DNA from: JACKNG01 sp040220855
GTDB taxonomy: Bacteria > Pseudomonadota > Gammaproteobacteria > Ga0077536
Length of the DNA stretch: 64,000 nucleotides
Reading direction: 5' to 3'
Assembly (NCBI GenBank): GCA_040220855.1
Contig: JAVJVZ010000072.1
Coordinates: 1 to 64,000, forward strand
Shown: positions 9,241 to 17,688 of the stretch, piece after piece
How positions within the stretch are numbered: the stretch's first letter is position 1
Layout of the letters: every line of letters begins with the position of its first letter
Position numbers and translations under genes: made by a program
Notes under the pieces: model-generated
What the model was told of the DNA's origin: nothing
What the model saw: the letters and a program-made list of their open reading frames with translations, nothing else
The model's database searches: none

Positions 9241-9657
9241 TCAGGCGTTCTTGGCAATACCGTCGAGGATGGCGTTGTACAGCCCCTCGAGCGCGGCCCG
9301 CACCTCGTCCTCGCTGGCGCCCTTGGGCGTCCAGTTGCTGCCGTAGCTGACCAGCGTGCCGCCGTCGACGTCGCTCAGCGTGACGACCGCGCAGTAGTGC
9401 TCGAGCGGCAGCGCGGTATTCTCGATGATCGAGTAGGCGAACACCGTGTCGTCGTGGGCGACTTCCATGCGCTCGCTCACCTTGCCGCCGTCGGCCAGCG
9501 TGATGTTACGCAGCGCGCCGATACCTTCGCCGATGCAGTCGCACTCGGCGATGGCCTCGGGCAGGATGTTCTTCACACCGCCGAAATCGTAGAGCGCGGC
9601 AAAGACCTGCGCGCGCGGCATGGACAGCTTGCGTTCGACCAGGGCGTCATAGGCCAT
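9241..9657 (-). CDS. SRPBCC (START-like) family protein
   Basis: A 138-aa protein with the polyketide cyclase/START-like pattern: VERKLSMPRAQVFAALYDFG at the N-terminus, a central GIGALRNITLADGG strand pair and a C-terminal amphipathic helix ending LYNAILDGIAKNA. Such proteins bind hydrophobic ligands in a helix-grip cavity, some with cyclase or lyase activity. No catalytic residues can be assigned. It is convergent with the LLM gene and upstream of PHA depolymerase on the same strand, 164 bases away, so it may be its own unit. Confidence 0.8.
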   Translation of the reverse strand: MAYDALVERKLSMPRAQVFAALYDFGGVKNILPEAIAECDCIGEGIGALRNITLADGGKVSERMEVAHDDTVFAYSIIENTALPLEHYCAVVTLSDVDGGTLVSYGSNWTPKGASEDEVRAALEGLYNAILDGIAKNA

Positions 9658-9821
9658 GGTGGGGACCTCCAGTTGGTTGTTCTCGGTGGGATGACCGGCG
9701 GGCTGCCGCGGCAGCAGGTGCGCCGGCCGTGCGGCACTTTAGCCGCCGCTCCGCCGGGCGTCGATAGGCAGGCCGCGGCTGGCGTGCGGGCGCTGGTCGC
9801 GCCGGCGCCGGCCGCGTCCCT

Positions 9822-11072
9822 TCAGCGGCTGCCGAGGGTTCGGTTGGAGTAGATGAAATCGCGGATACGCGGCGCGATCTCGGCGCGCCAGCGCGAGCCG
9901 TTGAAGACGCCGTAGTGGCCGACGCCGGGCTGCACGTAGTCGACGCGCTTGTGTGGCGGGATGTTGCAGCAGATGTCGTGCGCGGCCTGGGTCTGACCGA
10001 TGCCGGAGATGTCGTCCTTCTCGCCCTCGACCGTCATCAGGGCCGTCTTGGTAATCGCAGCAGGGTCGATCGGGCGGCCACGGTGGGTCATCTTGCCCTC
10101 GGGCAACTGGTGTTCCTGGAACACGATGCGGATGGTGTCGAGGTAATACTCCGCAGGCAGGTCCATCACCGCGAGGTACTCGTCATAGAACTTGCGATGC
10201 GCGGCGACCGAGTCACCGTCCCCGGCGACGAGATGCTGGAACAGGTTCTTGTGCGCGTCGAGATGGCGGTCGAGGTTCATCTGCATGAAGCCGGTCAGCT
10301 GCAGGAAGCCCGGGTAGACGCGGCGCATCACCCCGGTATGCGGGAACGGCACGTAGGAGATGACATTGTTCTCGAACCACGACAGCGGCTTGCTCTGCGC
10401 GAGCAGGTTGGGCTGGGTGGGACTCTTGCGCGTGTCGATGGGGCTCCCCATCAACGTCACCGTGGCGGGCTGGGCGGGGTCGTCGTCGGCCGCGAGCAAG
10501 GCCGTTGCAGACAGTGTCGCCGGCCCCGGCTGGCAGACCGCCAGCACGTGCAGATCGGGCCCGAGCAGGCGCATGAAGTCCATCACGTAGTCGATGTAAT
10601 CCGACAAGGTGAACGCGCCGTGCAGAACTGGCACGTCACGCGCATCCTGCCAGTCCGTGACGTAGACGTCGAAGGTCTCCGCCATCGTGCGCACCGTACC
10701 GCGCAGCAGCGTCGCGTAATGGCCGGACAGCGGCGCGACGACCAGGAGCTTGGGCGCCTGGCGCTGCTTGGGCGTGAGGTCGGCATCGTCGCGGCACATG
10801 CGCACGAGATCGCAGAACGGTTTCTCCGCCACCGTCTCCTCGCTGATGCGCACCTGGCGCCCCTCGACCGAGACGCTCTCGATACCCCACTCGGGCTTGC
10901 CGTAGCGGCGCGTGAGGCTCTCGAAGACCTCGAGCGCGGCGGCGGTGGCCTTGGCCGGGTAGGTATACGACCAGGGATTGGCCGGGTTATTGAGACTCAG
11001 GCGCCCGAAATGGGCGGCGGCGCGCCACGGCGCCACCGCGGCGTGAGTGAGCTCGTAGAGGTGATAGAGCAT
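9822..11072 (-). CDS. phaZ: intracellular polyhydroxyalkanoate depolymerase
   Basis: PhaZ1-type intracellular PHA/PHB depolymerase, 416 aa. The N-terminus MLYHLYELTHAAVAPWRA is characteristic. The nucleophile is Cys180 in AVCQPGPATL, matching the catalytic Cys of the Cupriavidus necator enzyme in place of the usual lipase-box Ser; GVGHYGVFNG near the C-terminus carries the catalytic His. It hydrolyses stored PHA granules to hydroxyacids. The ATG at 11072 is chosen because the upstream extension is not family-like. Its presence implies that the host stores PHA, although no synthase lies in this window. Confidence 0.93.
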   Translation of the reverse strand: MLYHLYELTHAAVAPWRAAAHFGRLSLNNPANPWSYTYPAKATAAALEVFESLTRRYGKPEWGIESVSVEGRQVRISEETVAEKPFCDLVRMCRDDADLTPKQRQAPKLLVVAPLSGHYATLLRGTVRTMAETFDVYVTDWQDARDVPVLHGAFTLSDYIDYVMDFMRLLGPDLHVLAVCQPGPATLSATALLAADDDPAQPATVTLMGSPIDTRKSPTQPNLLAQSKPLSWFENNVISYVPFPHTGVMRRVYPGFLQLTGFMQMNLDRHLDAHKNLFQHLVAGDGDSVAAHRKFYDEYLAVMDLPAEYYLDTIRIVFQEHQLPEGKMTHRGRPIDPAAITKTALMTVEGEKDDISGIGQTQAAHDICCNIPPHKRVDYVQPGVGHYGVFNGSRWRAEIAPRIRDFIYSNRTLGSR

Positions 11073-11260
11073 GCGCGATCTCCCGGACCTTGAAGCCTCC
11101 GGCAGCCTGCCCGAGGCCGGCCTTTCGCACCGCAGCATACGCCAGCCCCCGGGGGCTGCCAAGCGCATGGCGACACCCAATGGGGCATTGCGCGGCATCA
11201 CGGCGCGCGCCGCCGCCCTCCCTTACAATGTTTCACATCGCCGCAACGGAGGACGCCGTG

Positions 11261-11668
11261 ATGCCCCTTGATCGCCTCGATCATTACTTCGTCTACGCTT
11301 CCGACCTGGAACGCTCGCGCCACTTCTACGGCGAGGTGCTGGGCCTGCACCAGGGCCCCCGCCCGCAATTCGATTTCCCCGGGCACTGGTTCTATCTCGA
11401 CGATCGCCCCGTGGTGCATGTCGGCAACACCGAGTTCGAGGGCGGCTACGTCAGGGACGGGGAGGAACGCGTCACCAGCGGCAGCACCGGGCCGGTCGAC
11501 CACATCGCTTTCCGCGGCAGTGACATCGACGATTTCATCGCACGCTTCGAGTCGCTCGGCGTCGACTTCCAGCGCCGCGAGGTCCCCGACTTCGCGCTCA
11601 GCCAGCTGTTCGTCAAGGATCCGGACGGCGTCACCATCGAGCTCAATTTCTTCCACGGCAACACGTGA
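11261..11668 (+). CDS. VOC family (glyoxalase/dioxygenase fold) protein
   Basis: A 135-aa vicinal-oxygen-chelate domain: LDHYFVYASDLERSRHFYGEVLGL at the start, HWFYLDDRPVVHV, a conserved VDHIAFRG and the C-terminal KDPDGVTIELNF. His residues in LDHY and VDHIAF and the Glu of IELNF are the likely metal ligands. GGAGG at 11248-11252 precedes ATG 11261; a GTG at 11258 is also possible. It overlaps the following DUF1329 gene by four bases, so the two are coupled. Extradiol-dioxygenase or lyase chemistry is possible; the substrate is unknown. Confidence 0.85.
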   Translation: MPLDRLDHYFVYASDLERSRHFYGEVLGLHQGPRPQFDFPGHWFYLDDRPVVHVGNTEFEGGYVRDGEERVTSGSTGPVDHIAFRGSDIDDFIARFESLGVDFQRREVPDFALSQLFVKDPDGVTIELNFFHGNT

Positions 11669-12978
11669 GCGCGTCGCGCATACGCAGCGCCGGCGCACGC
11701 CGGCGCCTGCTCGGGCTGCTGTTCGCGGCGCTGGCACCGCCTGTGCTCGCGGCCGACTTCGAGCTCGATCTCGCCCAGCTCGTCGAACTCAGTCCGCCGC
11801 CCGGCAGCGTCGTCGACCAGGCCAGTGCGAGCCGCTACGCTCACCTGCTCGATGCCGATTTCCAGCGCTTCGTCACCGGCGGCTTCGCCACGCTCGCGGT
11901 CGGCGAACCGTTGGCCTTCACCCCGCACAGCGCCTACGTGCAGGCGACCCGCCGTTACCGTGGACAGGCGGTGGCCAGCGAGGCCATCCTCGAGAACTAC
12001 GTGCAGGGGCTGCCGTTCGCCGGACGGCTCGGCGTGGACGATCCGCAGGCCGGGCTCAAGGCGGCATGGAACATGCGCTACGCCTATACGGGCGACAATG
12101 GCCTGCTACCGGAGATCCACTGGCAGCTGCGCGACTGGCGCCGCGACGAGCCGCAGTTCGAGATGCTGTTCGAGGCGCGCGCGATGCGCTTCATGTTCCG
12201 CCACGTGCTGCCGCCGGTGCCGTTCGTCGAGGACAACCCGCAGGACGCGTTTGCCGCCTCCTTCCTGCGCGCGGTCGATGCCGGCAGCTACGACGACACC
12301 GCCGCGCTCGTGTTCATGAACCGCGACGAGTCGCGCGAGCCGAACGGCTGGGTCTACCTGCCCCAGCTCGGCCGTACGCAGTCGCTGGCCGCATTCGCGA
12401 CCGGCGAATCGATGTTCGGCAGCGACATCCTGCCGAGCGACTTCCTGGTCTATTCCGGGCCGCTGACCGAGATGCGCTGGCGCTTCGTCGGTCACACCTA
12501 CATGCTGCTGCCGCTCTACCGCCATGACCGCATCGAGCCGGCCGCGCGCAAGGCGCGCAAGCACGACTACTGGCACGTCGCTTTCGACGGACGCGCCGGT
12601 TGTTTCCCGCGCGTCGCCTGGCAGCTGCGTCCGACCCTCGTGCTCGAGGGTACCGCGGTCGATCCGGCGGCGCCGGTGCAGAAGCGCGTGTTCTACATCG
12701 ACGCACAGACCCATGTCGCGCCGTTCTGGAAGGTCTACCGCGAGAACGATGCCCTGTGGAAATTCGTCATCGCACCGTATGCCCACCCCAATTCGCACGT
12801 CGTTGCCAACCACGAGAGCGGTGCCCCGATTCCGACCGCCTTCTCGACCATCGATATCGGCACCAACCGATGCACCACCGTGCAACTGCTCGCGCTGGTC
12901 AACGTCGCCGAAGTCGGCGCGTCCGACTTCGATACCACCCGCATGCAGAGTGGTGGCGGGCGCGGCTTCCGCCGCTGA
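11665..12978 (+). CDS. DUF1329 family exported protein
   Basis: Protein of 437 aa beginning with GTG 11665, inside the ACGTGA that ends the VOC gene. An Arg-rich N-terminus and hydrophobic LLGLLFAALAPPVLAA form a Sec signal peptide with cleavage near residue 29. The mature part matches DUF1329: a lipoprotein-localisation-like beta-rich domain with DSREPNGWVYLPQLGRTQ, DILPSDFLVYSG and late aromatic motifs. Members are periplasmic/outer-membrane proteins often found with RND exporters and lipid or steroid catabolism genes. No catalytic role is known. An MMPL exporter lies 10 kb downstream. Confidence 0.85.
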   Translation: MSASRIRSAGARRRLLGLLFAALAPPVLAADFELDLAQLVELSPPPGSVVDQASASRYAHLLDADFQRFVTGGFATLAVGEPLAFTPHSAYVQATRRYRGQAVASEAILENYVQGLPFAGRLGVDDPQAGLKAAWNMRYAYTGDNGLLPEIHWQLRDWRRDEPQFEMLFEARAMRFMFRHVLPPVPFVEDNPQDAFAASFLRAVDAGSYDDTAALVFMNRDESREPNGWVYLPQLGRTQSLAAFATGESMFGSDILPSDFLVYSGPLTEMRWRFVGHTYMLLPLYRHDRIEPAARKARKHDYWHVAFDGRAGCFPRVAWQLRPTLVLEGTAVDPAAPVQKRVFYIDAQTHVAPFWKVYRENDALWKFVIAPYAHPNSHVVANHESGAPIPTAFSTIDIGTNRCTTVQLLALVNVAEVGASDFDTTRMQSGGGRGFRR

Positions 12979-13014
12979 GGCGCGCGCACGTCGCCGCGCC
13001 CCCTGCAGCCGGGC

Positions 13015-13020
13015 TATAGT
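13015..13020 (+). promoter_or_regulatory. probable -10 element upstream of the LLM gene at 13056
   Basis: TATAGT in the context GGCTATAGTCGG, 35 bases before the ATG. The same GGCTATAGT context occurs before glyoxalase I at 51102-51110. No convincing -35 is visible. Confidence 0.35.
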
Positions 13021-13055
13021 CGGCAGGGTCCATTCATCGTCCTGGGGAGGTCGAC

Positions 13056-14132
13056 ATGAAATTCAGCCTGCACGTGCAGACGCGCATCACCGACTGGCAG
13101 CTCATCAAGGAGCTCGAGGATCTCGGCTACGACGCCGCCTGGGTTCCCGATACCCAGATGATGTGGTCGGACTGCTACGCGACGATGGCGCTCGCCGCCC
13201 AGGCCACCTCGCGCATCCGCATCGGCACCGGCGTCGCCATCGCCGGCACCCGCATCGCGCCAACCACAGCGGCCGCGATCGCCTCGATCAACGCTATCGC
13301 GCCCGGGCGCATCTTCCTCGGCATCGGCACCGGTCACACGGCGATGCGCGTAATGGGACAGGATCCGATTCCGATCAAGGAATTCCGCGACTACCTGCGC
13401 GTGGTGCGCGCGATGCTGCACGGCGAGGAGGTCGATTACACCTACCGTGGGCGCACCACCGACATCGTGTGGCAGGACCACGGCGATGGCTTCCGCAACA
13501 TCGAGGACCGCGTACCCATCTACGTTGCCGCCAACGGTCCGCGCGCGCTGCGCACGGCGGGCATGTACGGGGATGGCCTGGTCTCGATCTTCAACGAGCA
13601 GAAGGACGTGCTCGAATTCAATCTCGCCCATGTACGCGAGGGCCAGGCCAAGGCCGGCCGCGAGGGCGCCCCCTTTCACACCACCACGCTGACCAACGCG
13701 GTGGTGCTACGCGCGGGTGAAAAGCTGAGCGACGACGCCGTCATCGACCGCGCCGGGTCCTGGGTCGTCACCGCGCTGCACTTCGTCTACGAGATCTGGC
13801 GCTACACGCGGGATGACGCTGTGGTGCCCGACTACATGAAGGACATCTGGGAGGAGTACAACGACCACGTGGAGAATTTCCCGGTGCCGGCGGAGAAGCG
13901 CCACCAGCTCATCCACGCGGGTCATTGCAGCTACCATCCGGCCGGTGAACGCCGCTTCGTCACGCCCAAGATGATCGAAGGCACCTCGCTGGTCGGCGGT
14001 CCGAGCGAGCTCGCCGAGCAGATCCGCGCGGCGGAGGCCAATGGCCTCGACGAGGTCAGCCTGCTGCCACCGCTGGCGCATATCCGCGAGGTCGCACGCG
14101 ACTTCGCCGAGCAGGTCATTCCGCGCTGCTGA
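13056..14132 (+). CDS. LLM class flavin-dependent oxidoreductase
   Basis: Luciferase-like superfamily protein, 358 aa, with N-terminal TIM-barrel strands (FSLHVQTRITDWQLIKELEDLGYDAAW), GRIFLGIGTGHTAMR near 88-102 and VPIYVAANGPRALRTAG around 155-171. The pattern is closer to the F420-dependent reductase/dehydrogenase branch than to the alkanal monooxygenase branch. A GGGGAGG ribosome binding site precedes ATG 13056. It stands between DUF1329 and a convergent EthD gene with its own likely promoter. Cofactor (FMN or F420) and substrate are unresolved. Confidence 0.87.
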   Translation: MKFSLHVQTRITDWQLIKELEDLGYDAAWVPDTQMMWSDCYATMALAAQATSRIRIGTGVAIAGTRIAPTTAAAIASINAIAPGRIFLGIGTGHTAMRVMGQDPIPIKEFRDYLRVVRAMLHGEEVDYTYRGRTTDIVWQDHGDGFRNIEDRVPIYVAANGPRALRTAGMYGDGLVSIFNEQKDVLEFNLAHVREGQAKAGREGAPFHTTTLTNAVVLRAGEKLSDDAVIDRAGSWVVTALHFVYEIWRYTRDDAVVPDYMKDIWEEYNDHVENFPVPAEKRHQLIHAGHCSYHPAGERRFVTPKMIEGTSLVGGPSELAEQIRAAEANGLDEVSLLPPLAHIREVARDFAEQVIPRC

Positions 14133-14143
14133 GACGCCGACCC

Positions 14144-14168
14144 CGGCGCCGCCTCCGCGGCGGCGCCG
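14144..14168. terminator. bidirectional terminator-like hairpin
   Basis: CGGCGCCGCC (14144-14153) pairs perfectly with GGCGGCGCCG (14159-14168) around a five-base loop. It lies between the convergent LLM and EthD genes. There is no marked T-run on either side, as is common in GC-rich genomes. Confidence 0.55.
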
Positions 14169-14174
14169 CGCGCG

Positions 14175-14843
14175 TCAGCCGACGATCACGTGCTCGCGGG
14201 TGATGATGAAGTCGAGGGGCACGGTAAGGAAGTTGTCCTCGTCGGCACGCGTGGTGGCGTATTCCGGCGAGCGGGCCGACGCGCGCATGGCGTCCGTATC
14301 CTCGAACCAGGTCAGCGCGAAGCCGTCGAGCGGCGGCTCGTTTCCGTCGCGATAGGAACTCGCGCGGGCATGGTTCTGCACGTAGCGCAGCACGGTGCCG
14401 ATGGAAGCGCCCAGCGGGCCGTGTACTTCACGCCAGTACCGCTGGAATTCGGGTACCGGCATGCCCGCCCTGCGCCGCACCAGTTCGATGTTCTTCACGC
14501 CACCAGGCGGAATCGGGCCGTCCTTGATCACGTGTTCGTCGACGAACACCTGGCGATGACCGCCGGCGGCGATGAAAGCAGTCTCGTCGGCCTGCACGGC
14601 AGCGAGTTCGTCGGTATCTTCGAGCGCGCGCAGCGCGGCGGTGTCGTCGAACCACAGCTCCGCGATGCCGTCGGCGGCTGGCGCACCCTTGCGATAGCCG
14701 GATAGCAACGTGTGTGATTGCACGTAGCGGCGCAGCCCGGGCAGGCGCGCGACCAGCGGCGCATGTACCTCGAGCCAGTGGCGCTGGAAGGCCTCGACCT
14801 CGAGGTCGGCACGGCGCTGCAGGACGGAAACGAGCTTGAGCAT
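14175..14843 (-). CDS. tandem EthD-domain protein
   Basis: A 222-aa protein made of two EthD-like alpha+beta domains: repeat 1 (about 1-105) with LVSVLQRRADLEVEAFQRHW and repeat 2 (about 115-220) with IELVRRRAGMPVPEFQRYWR. Both share the LPGLRRYVQSH / GTVLRYVQNHA strand and a WF(D/E)D motif. EthD domains form dimeric ferredoxin-like barrels; fusing two copies makes an internal dimer. Some relatives act in degradation of ethers or polyketides, but none of the catalytic details can be read here. It is followed closely by the GFA gene on the same strand. Confidence 0.85.
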   Translation of the reverse strand: MLKLVSVLQRRADLEVEAFQRHWLEVHAPLVARLPGLRRYVQSHTLLSGYRKGAPAADGIAELWFDDTAALRALEDTDELAAVQADETAFIAAGGHRQVFVDEHVIKDGPIPPGGVKNIELVRRRAGMPVPEFQRYWREVHGPLGASIGTVLRYVQNHARASSYRDGNEPPLDGFALTWFEDTDAMRASARSPEYATTRADEDNFLTVPLDFIITREHVIVG

Positions 14844-14852
14844 GAATTCTCC

Positions 14853-15329
14853 CTATGGCTGATTGCTGCCGGAAATCACCGCACGACCCGGTTCGAGCGC
14901 GGCATACTGCGGCAGATCATCGGTGATGGTCTCCCACGGCGCGCGCTCAGCGGCGAAGATGTGCCCGCCGTAAGTGATGCCCGCGAGTTCCTCGAACAAG
15001 CCCGCGCGTACGCGCACATCGGCACTGCCGTCGCGCACGCTCATCACCGGCGCGCCGCAGCGCGTGCAGAAGCAGCGAGCCTTGTCGGGCGTGGCACGGT
15101 AGGTTCCGAGCAGGCCGTGCAAATCCTCGAGCGCGAAGGCCTCGCGTGGCACCGGAAGCACCGTGATGAACGGTGCACCGGCGGTGCGCCGGCACTGCGC
15201 ACAATGACAATAGACGAGCGGCGCGAGCGGGCCGCGCACGCTGACGCGGATGGCGCCACACAGGCAGCTGCCGTGATGAACGACGGATGACGGCGCCGTC
15301 GTATCGACGTGGTCCTGCCCTGTCTGCAA
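14853..15329 (-). CDS. GFA family zinc protein (glutathione-dependent formaldehyde-activating enzyme-like)
   Basis: A protein of 158 aa with the GFA/CENP-V zinc pattern: SCLCGA (21-26), CHCAQC (41-46) and CFCTRCG (86-92). Family members activate S-hydroxymethylglutathione formation or have unknown roles. I choose TTG 15329 as start because GGAGGG lies seven bases upstream and no ATG exists in the conserved frame; the longer ATG-initiated extension is not family-like. It precedes the EthD gene by nine bases, so the two probably share a transcript. Confidence 0.8.
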   Translation of the reverse strand: MQTGQDHVDTTAPSSVVHHGSCLCGAIRVSVRGPLAPLVYCHCAQCRRTAGAPFITVLPVPREAFALEDLHGLLGTYRATPDKARCFCTRCGAPVMSVRDGSADVRVRAGLFEELAGITYGGHIFAAERAPWETITDDLPQYAALEPGRAVISGSNQP

Positions 15330-15421
15330 CGCGCCCTCCTCGCTTGAGCCGGCCGCCGGCCTCGTGGCACGATGCCGGCGCAGCGTCGCATTATGCGGCG
15401 AAATCGAACGCAGGCCCAAGC

Positions 15422-16123
15422 ATGTCCCCATCCACTCTGCCACGCCCCGCGCGCTCGCGCGCACGCCTGTATCTCCCGTTGCTCGGGCTCGTCCTGCTCG
15501 TCGGCGTCATGGCGGGCGCGCGCGCCGCCGGGGGCGACGTCACCGCGCTGAGTGGCCACTGGACGCTCGATGAAGATGCCAGCGACGATCCCGAGGACGT
15601 GTTCGACGGCAAGCTGCGGCGACGCGGGCTCTCGCTCGACACGCCGTTGAGCCGCACGCCCACCGGTGAGCGCCCCACCATCGCCGACAAGTCGCAGGAG
15701 AACTATTGGCGCAGCGTCGCCGAGAAGGACGAACGCCGCGCCATGCGCAACCTGCGCCGGCTCGGCACCGTGTATCCCCTGATTACGTCGACCGCGCTCG
15801 ACATCAGCACCGCCGAGGGCGGCCTGACCGTCGTCTACGATGGCGAGCTGCCCCGCTTCGTGCGGCCCAACCCGGCCGGCCGCGTGTTCTCGGCCAGCGG
15901 CGATGAACTCGTCGCCGACACGCTCGGTTATACCCTCGCCTACTGGGATGCCGGTGACCTCGTGCTGGAGACCGATCCGCCGGACGGCGGCAAGTATATC
16001 GAGCGCCTGCACCTGGCCGCGGGCGGCGAGCGCATCGAGTATCACGTCAAGGTGCGCGGACGCATGCTGACCGAACCGGTCGAGCTGATGCGCGCGTTCA
16101 CGCGGGCAGACGCCGCGCGCTGA
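15422..16123 (+). CDS. uncharacterised exported or membrane-anchored protein
   Basis: I do not recognise the family. The 233-aa product begins with a basic segment and one hydrophobic helix (LYLPLLGLVLLVGVMAGARA, about 17-36), consistent with a signal peptide or N-terminal anchor. The mature part is hydrophilic, with DKSQENYWRSVAEKDERRAMRN and later beta-rich stretches resembling a lipocalin-like or DUF3471-type sandwich, but not convincingly. It is divergent from the GFA gene and convergent with the CoA-transferase. The start at 15422 retains the leader and discards an implausible extension. Confidence 0.6.
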   Translation: MSPSTLPRPARSRARLYLPLLGLVLLVGVMAGARAAGGDVTALSGHWTLDEDASDDPEDVFDGKLRRRGLSLDTPLSRTPTGERPTIADKSQENYWRSVAEKDERRAMRNLRRLGTVYPLITSTALDISTAEGGLTVVYDGELPRFVRPNPAGRVFSASGDELVADTLGYTLAYWDAGDLVLETDPPDGGKYIERLHLAAGGERIEYHVKVRGRMLTEPVELMRAFTRADAAR

Positions 16124-16172
16124 CGCGCCTGGGACACCGGCGCCCGGCGCGGAGACGGCGTCGGCTGGCATT

Positions 16173-17417
16173 TCAGCCCAGACTGGCCGCGAGCTCGTCG
16201 CGGAACTCCGGGTGCGCGATGCCGATCAGAGCCTCGGCACGTTGCCACAGGCTCTTGCCGCGCAAACGCGCGATGCCGTACTCGGTGATCACGCAGTCGA
16301 CACAGAAGCGCGGCGTGGTGACGACGCTGCCGGGCGCCAGGGCCGGTACGATCTTCGAACGCTTGCCGTCGGCCGTGGTCGCCGGCATGGCAATGATGGA
16401 GACGCCGCCCGCCGACTGTGCCGCAGCCTCGATGTAATCGAGACTGCCACCGACGCCGCTGATCTGGGTGCGACCGAGGGTCTCGCCGTTGCTCTGGCCA
16501 TGCAGATCGATTTCGACCGCCGAGTTGATCGAGACGAAGCGTTCGAGGCGGGCGAGTTCGCGCGGCCCGTGGGTGACGTCCATGCCCTGCATGTCAATCA
16601 GCGGATTGCCGTCGCAATAGGCGTACAGGCCCGCACTGCCGGCAAGCTCACCGGTGAGCACGCGTGGGCGGTGTCGCACCTGGTCGAGGAAGCGCACGAG
16701 CCCTTCCGACAACATTCCCGAGTACAGGTCGACGCCCGCGATGTCGGCCAGCCGGGCGAGCACCCGGTCCGGTACGGCGCCGATACCGAGTTGCACGTTG
16801 GCATGCTCGGGCACCAGGCTCAGCACGTGCTCGATGATGGCCTCGTCGCGCGCCTCGGGCGTGCCGGTGTCATAGACCGCCAGCGGCAGATCGGATTCGA
16901 TGGCGTAGTCGATGCGCTCGAGGGGGATGCGCGAATCGCCGCCGGTGACCGGCATGTTGCGATTGAACTCGGCAATCACCAGTCGCGCCTGCTGGACCAG
17001 GTGCAGGTTGGGTCCGACCGAGATACCGAGGCTCACCGTGCCGTCGGACAACGGTGGCGTGGTCTGCACCACTACCGCGTCGACCGGGATGGCACCGTCG
17101 CGCCGTACCACCCGCGTCAGGTCGCTCAGGCGCAGCGGCACGAAACTCAGCTTGCGGCGGTCGTTCTCCTTGAACAACGACCGCAGGCGTGGCGCTGCCT
17201 GCCAGGTCAGGTAGTGGAAATGCTCTCCCAGGCCACGCTCGAGGAAGCCGTAGCCACCGAGCGAAAGACCCGAGCACACGGTGAGGCGACGGAAGCGCTC
17301 GACCTCCTCGGTGAAAGCTGCATAGAAACGGCGCGGCTCGGCGCAGGCGCCGGGGAAGACGACGTGCATGCCGTCCTCGAGAGCGTGGACGGCATGGGCG
17401 GGCTCGACGATTTTCAT
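16173..17417 (-). CDS. acetyl-CoA hydrolase/CoA-transferase family protein
   Basis: Family I-type CoA-transferase of 414 aa, similar to 4-hydroxybutyrate CoA-transferase/acetyl-CoA hydrolase (Cat1/Cat2, ACH1). Visible segments are VQLGIGAVPDRVLARL (about 224-239), the late ISGVGGSLDYIEAA loop and the C-terminal ITEYGIARLRGKSLWQRAEALIGIAHPEFR signature. It would move CoA between acetyl-CoA and a carboxylic acid. The ATG at 17417 gives a normal family N-terminus. It is divergent from the sodium:solute symporter, sharing a 271-bp promoter region, which suggests import and activation of a short-chain acid. Confidence 0.88.
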   Translation of the reverse strand: MKIVEPAHAVHALEDGMHVVFPGACAEPRRFYAAFTEEVERFRRLTVCSGLSLGGYGFLERGLGEHFHYLTWQAAPRLRSLFKENDRRKLSFVPLRLSDLTRVVRRDGAIPVDAVVVQTTPPLSDGTVSLGISVGPNLHLVQQARLVIAEFNRNMPVTGGDSRIPLERIDYAIESDLPLAVYDTGTPEARDEAIIEHVLSLVPEHANVQLGIGAVPDRVLARLADIAGVDLYSGMLSEGLVRFLDQVRHRPRVLTGELAGSAGLYAYCDGNPLIDMQGMDVTHGPRELARLERFVSINSAVEIDLHGQSNGETLGRTQISGVGGSLDYIEAAAQSAGGVSIIAMPATTADGKRSKIVPALAPGSVVTTPRFCVDCVITEYGIARLRGKSLWQRAEALIGIAHPEFRDELAASLG

Positions 17418-17560
17418 GATGACGGCGTGACTCTCCTGTGCGGGTCGGTGCGGTCGGCAATGCTGCCACCGCCCGCGGATTCTAGAGCCGCTCGCGGAAA
17501 TATTCGCGTCGTCACGCGAAAACCCCGCCCGCTGCGCGCGCGGCAGGCGTCGGCCGCGCC

Positions 17561-17590
17561 CTGACAAGCGCGCCCCGTGGATGATATAAA
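17561..17590 (+). promoter_or_regulatory. sigma-70-type promoter of the symporter operon
   Basis: CTGACA (17561-17566, 5/6 to TTGACA), an 18-bp spacer and TATAAA (17585-17590, 5/6 to TATAAT). The predicted transcript starts near 17597 and has a leader of about 90 bases before ATG 17689. Confidence 0.6.
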
Positions 17591-17629
17591 GCGCCGCGGG
17601 AGCATCGCGCACGGCTCCCTCATAAGAAC

Positions 17630-17659
17630 AAGTCACCGACTCGAAAAGTCACCGACTCG
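17630..17659 (+). repeat. two 14-bp direct repeats in the symporter leader
   Basis: AAGTCACCGACTCG occurs at 17630-17643 and again at 17646-17659, a 16-bp period, 30 bases before the symporter start and downstream of its predicted -10. The spacing of about 1.5 helical turns could suit a dimeric regulator, or the repeats may act in the mRNA. Nothing identifies the factor. Confidence 0.7.
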
Positions 17660-17688
17660 CACACCGACCCGGGGGAGGTCTCGATCAC

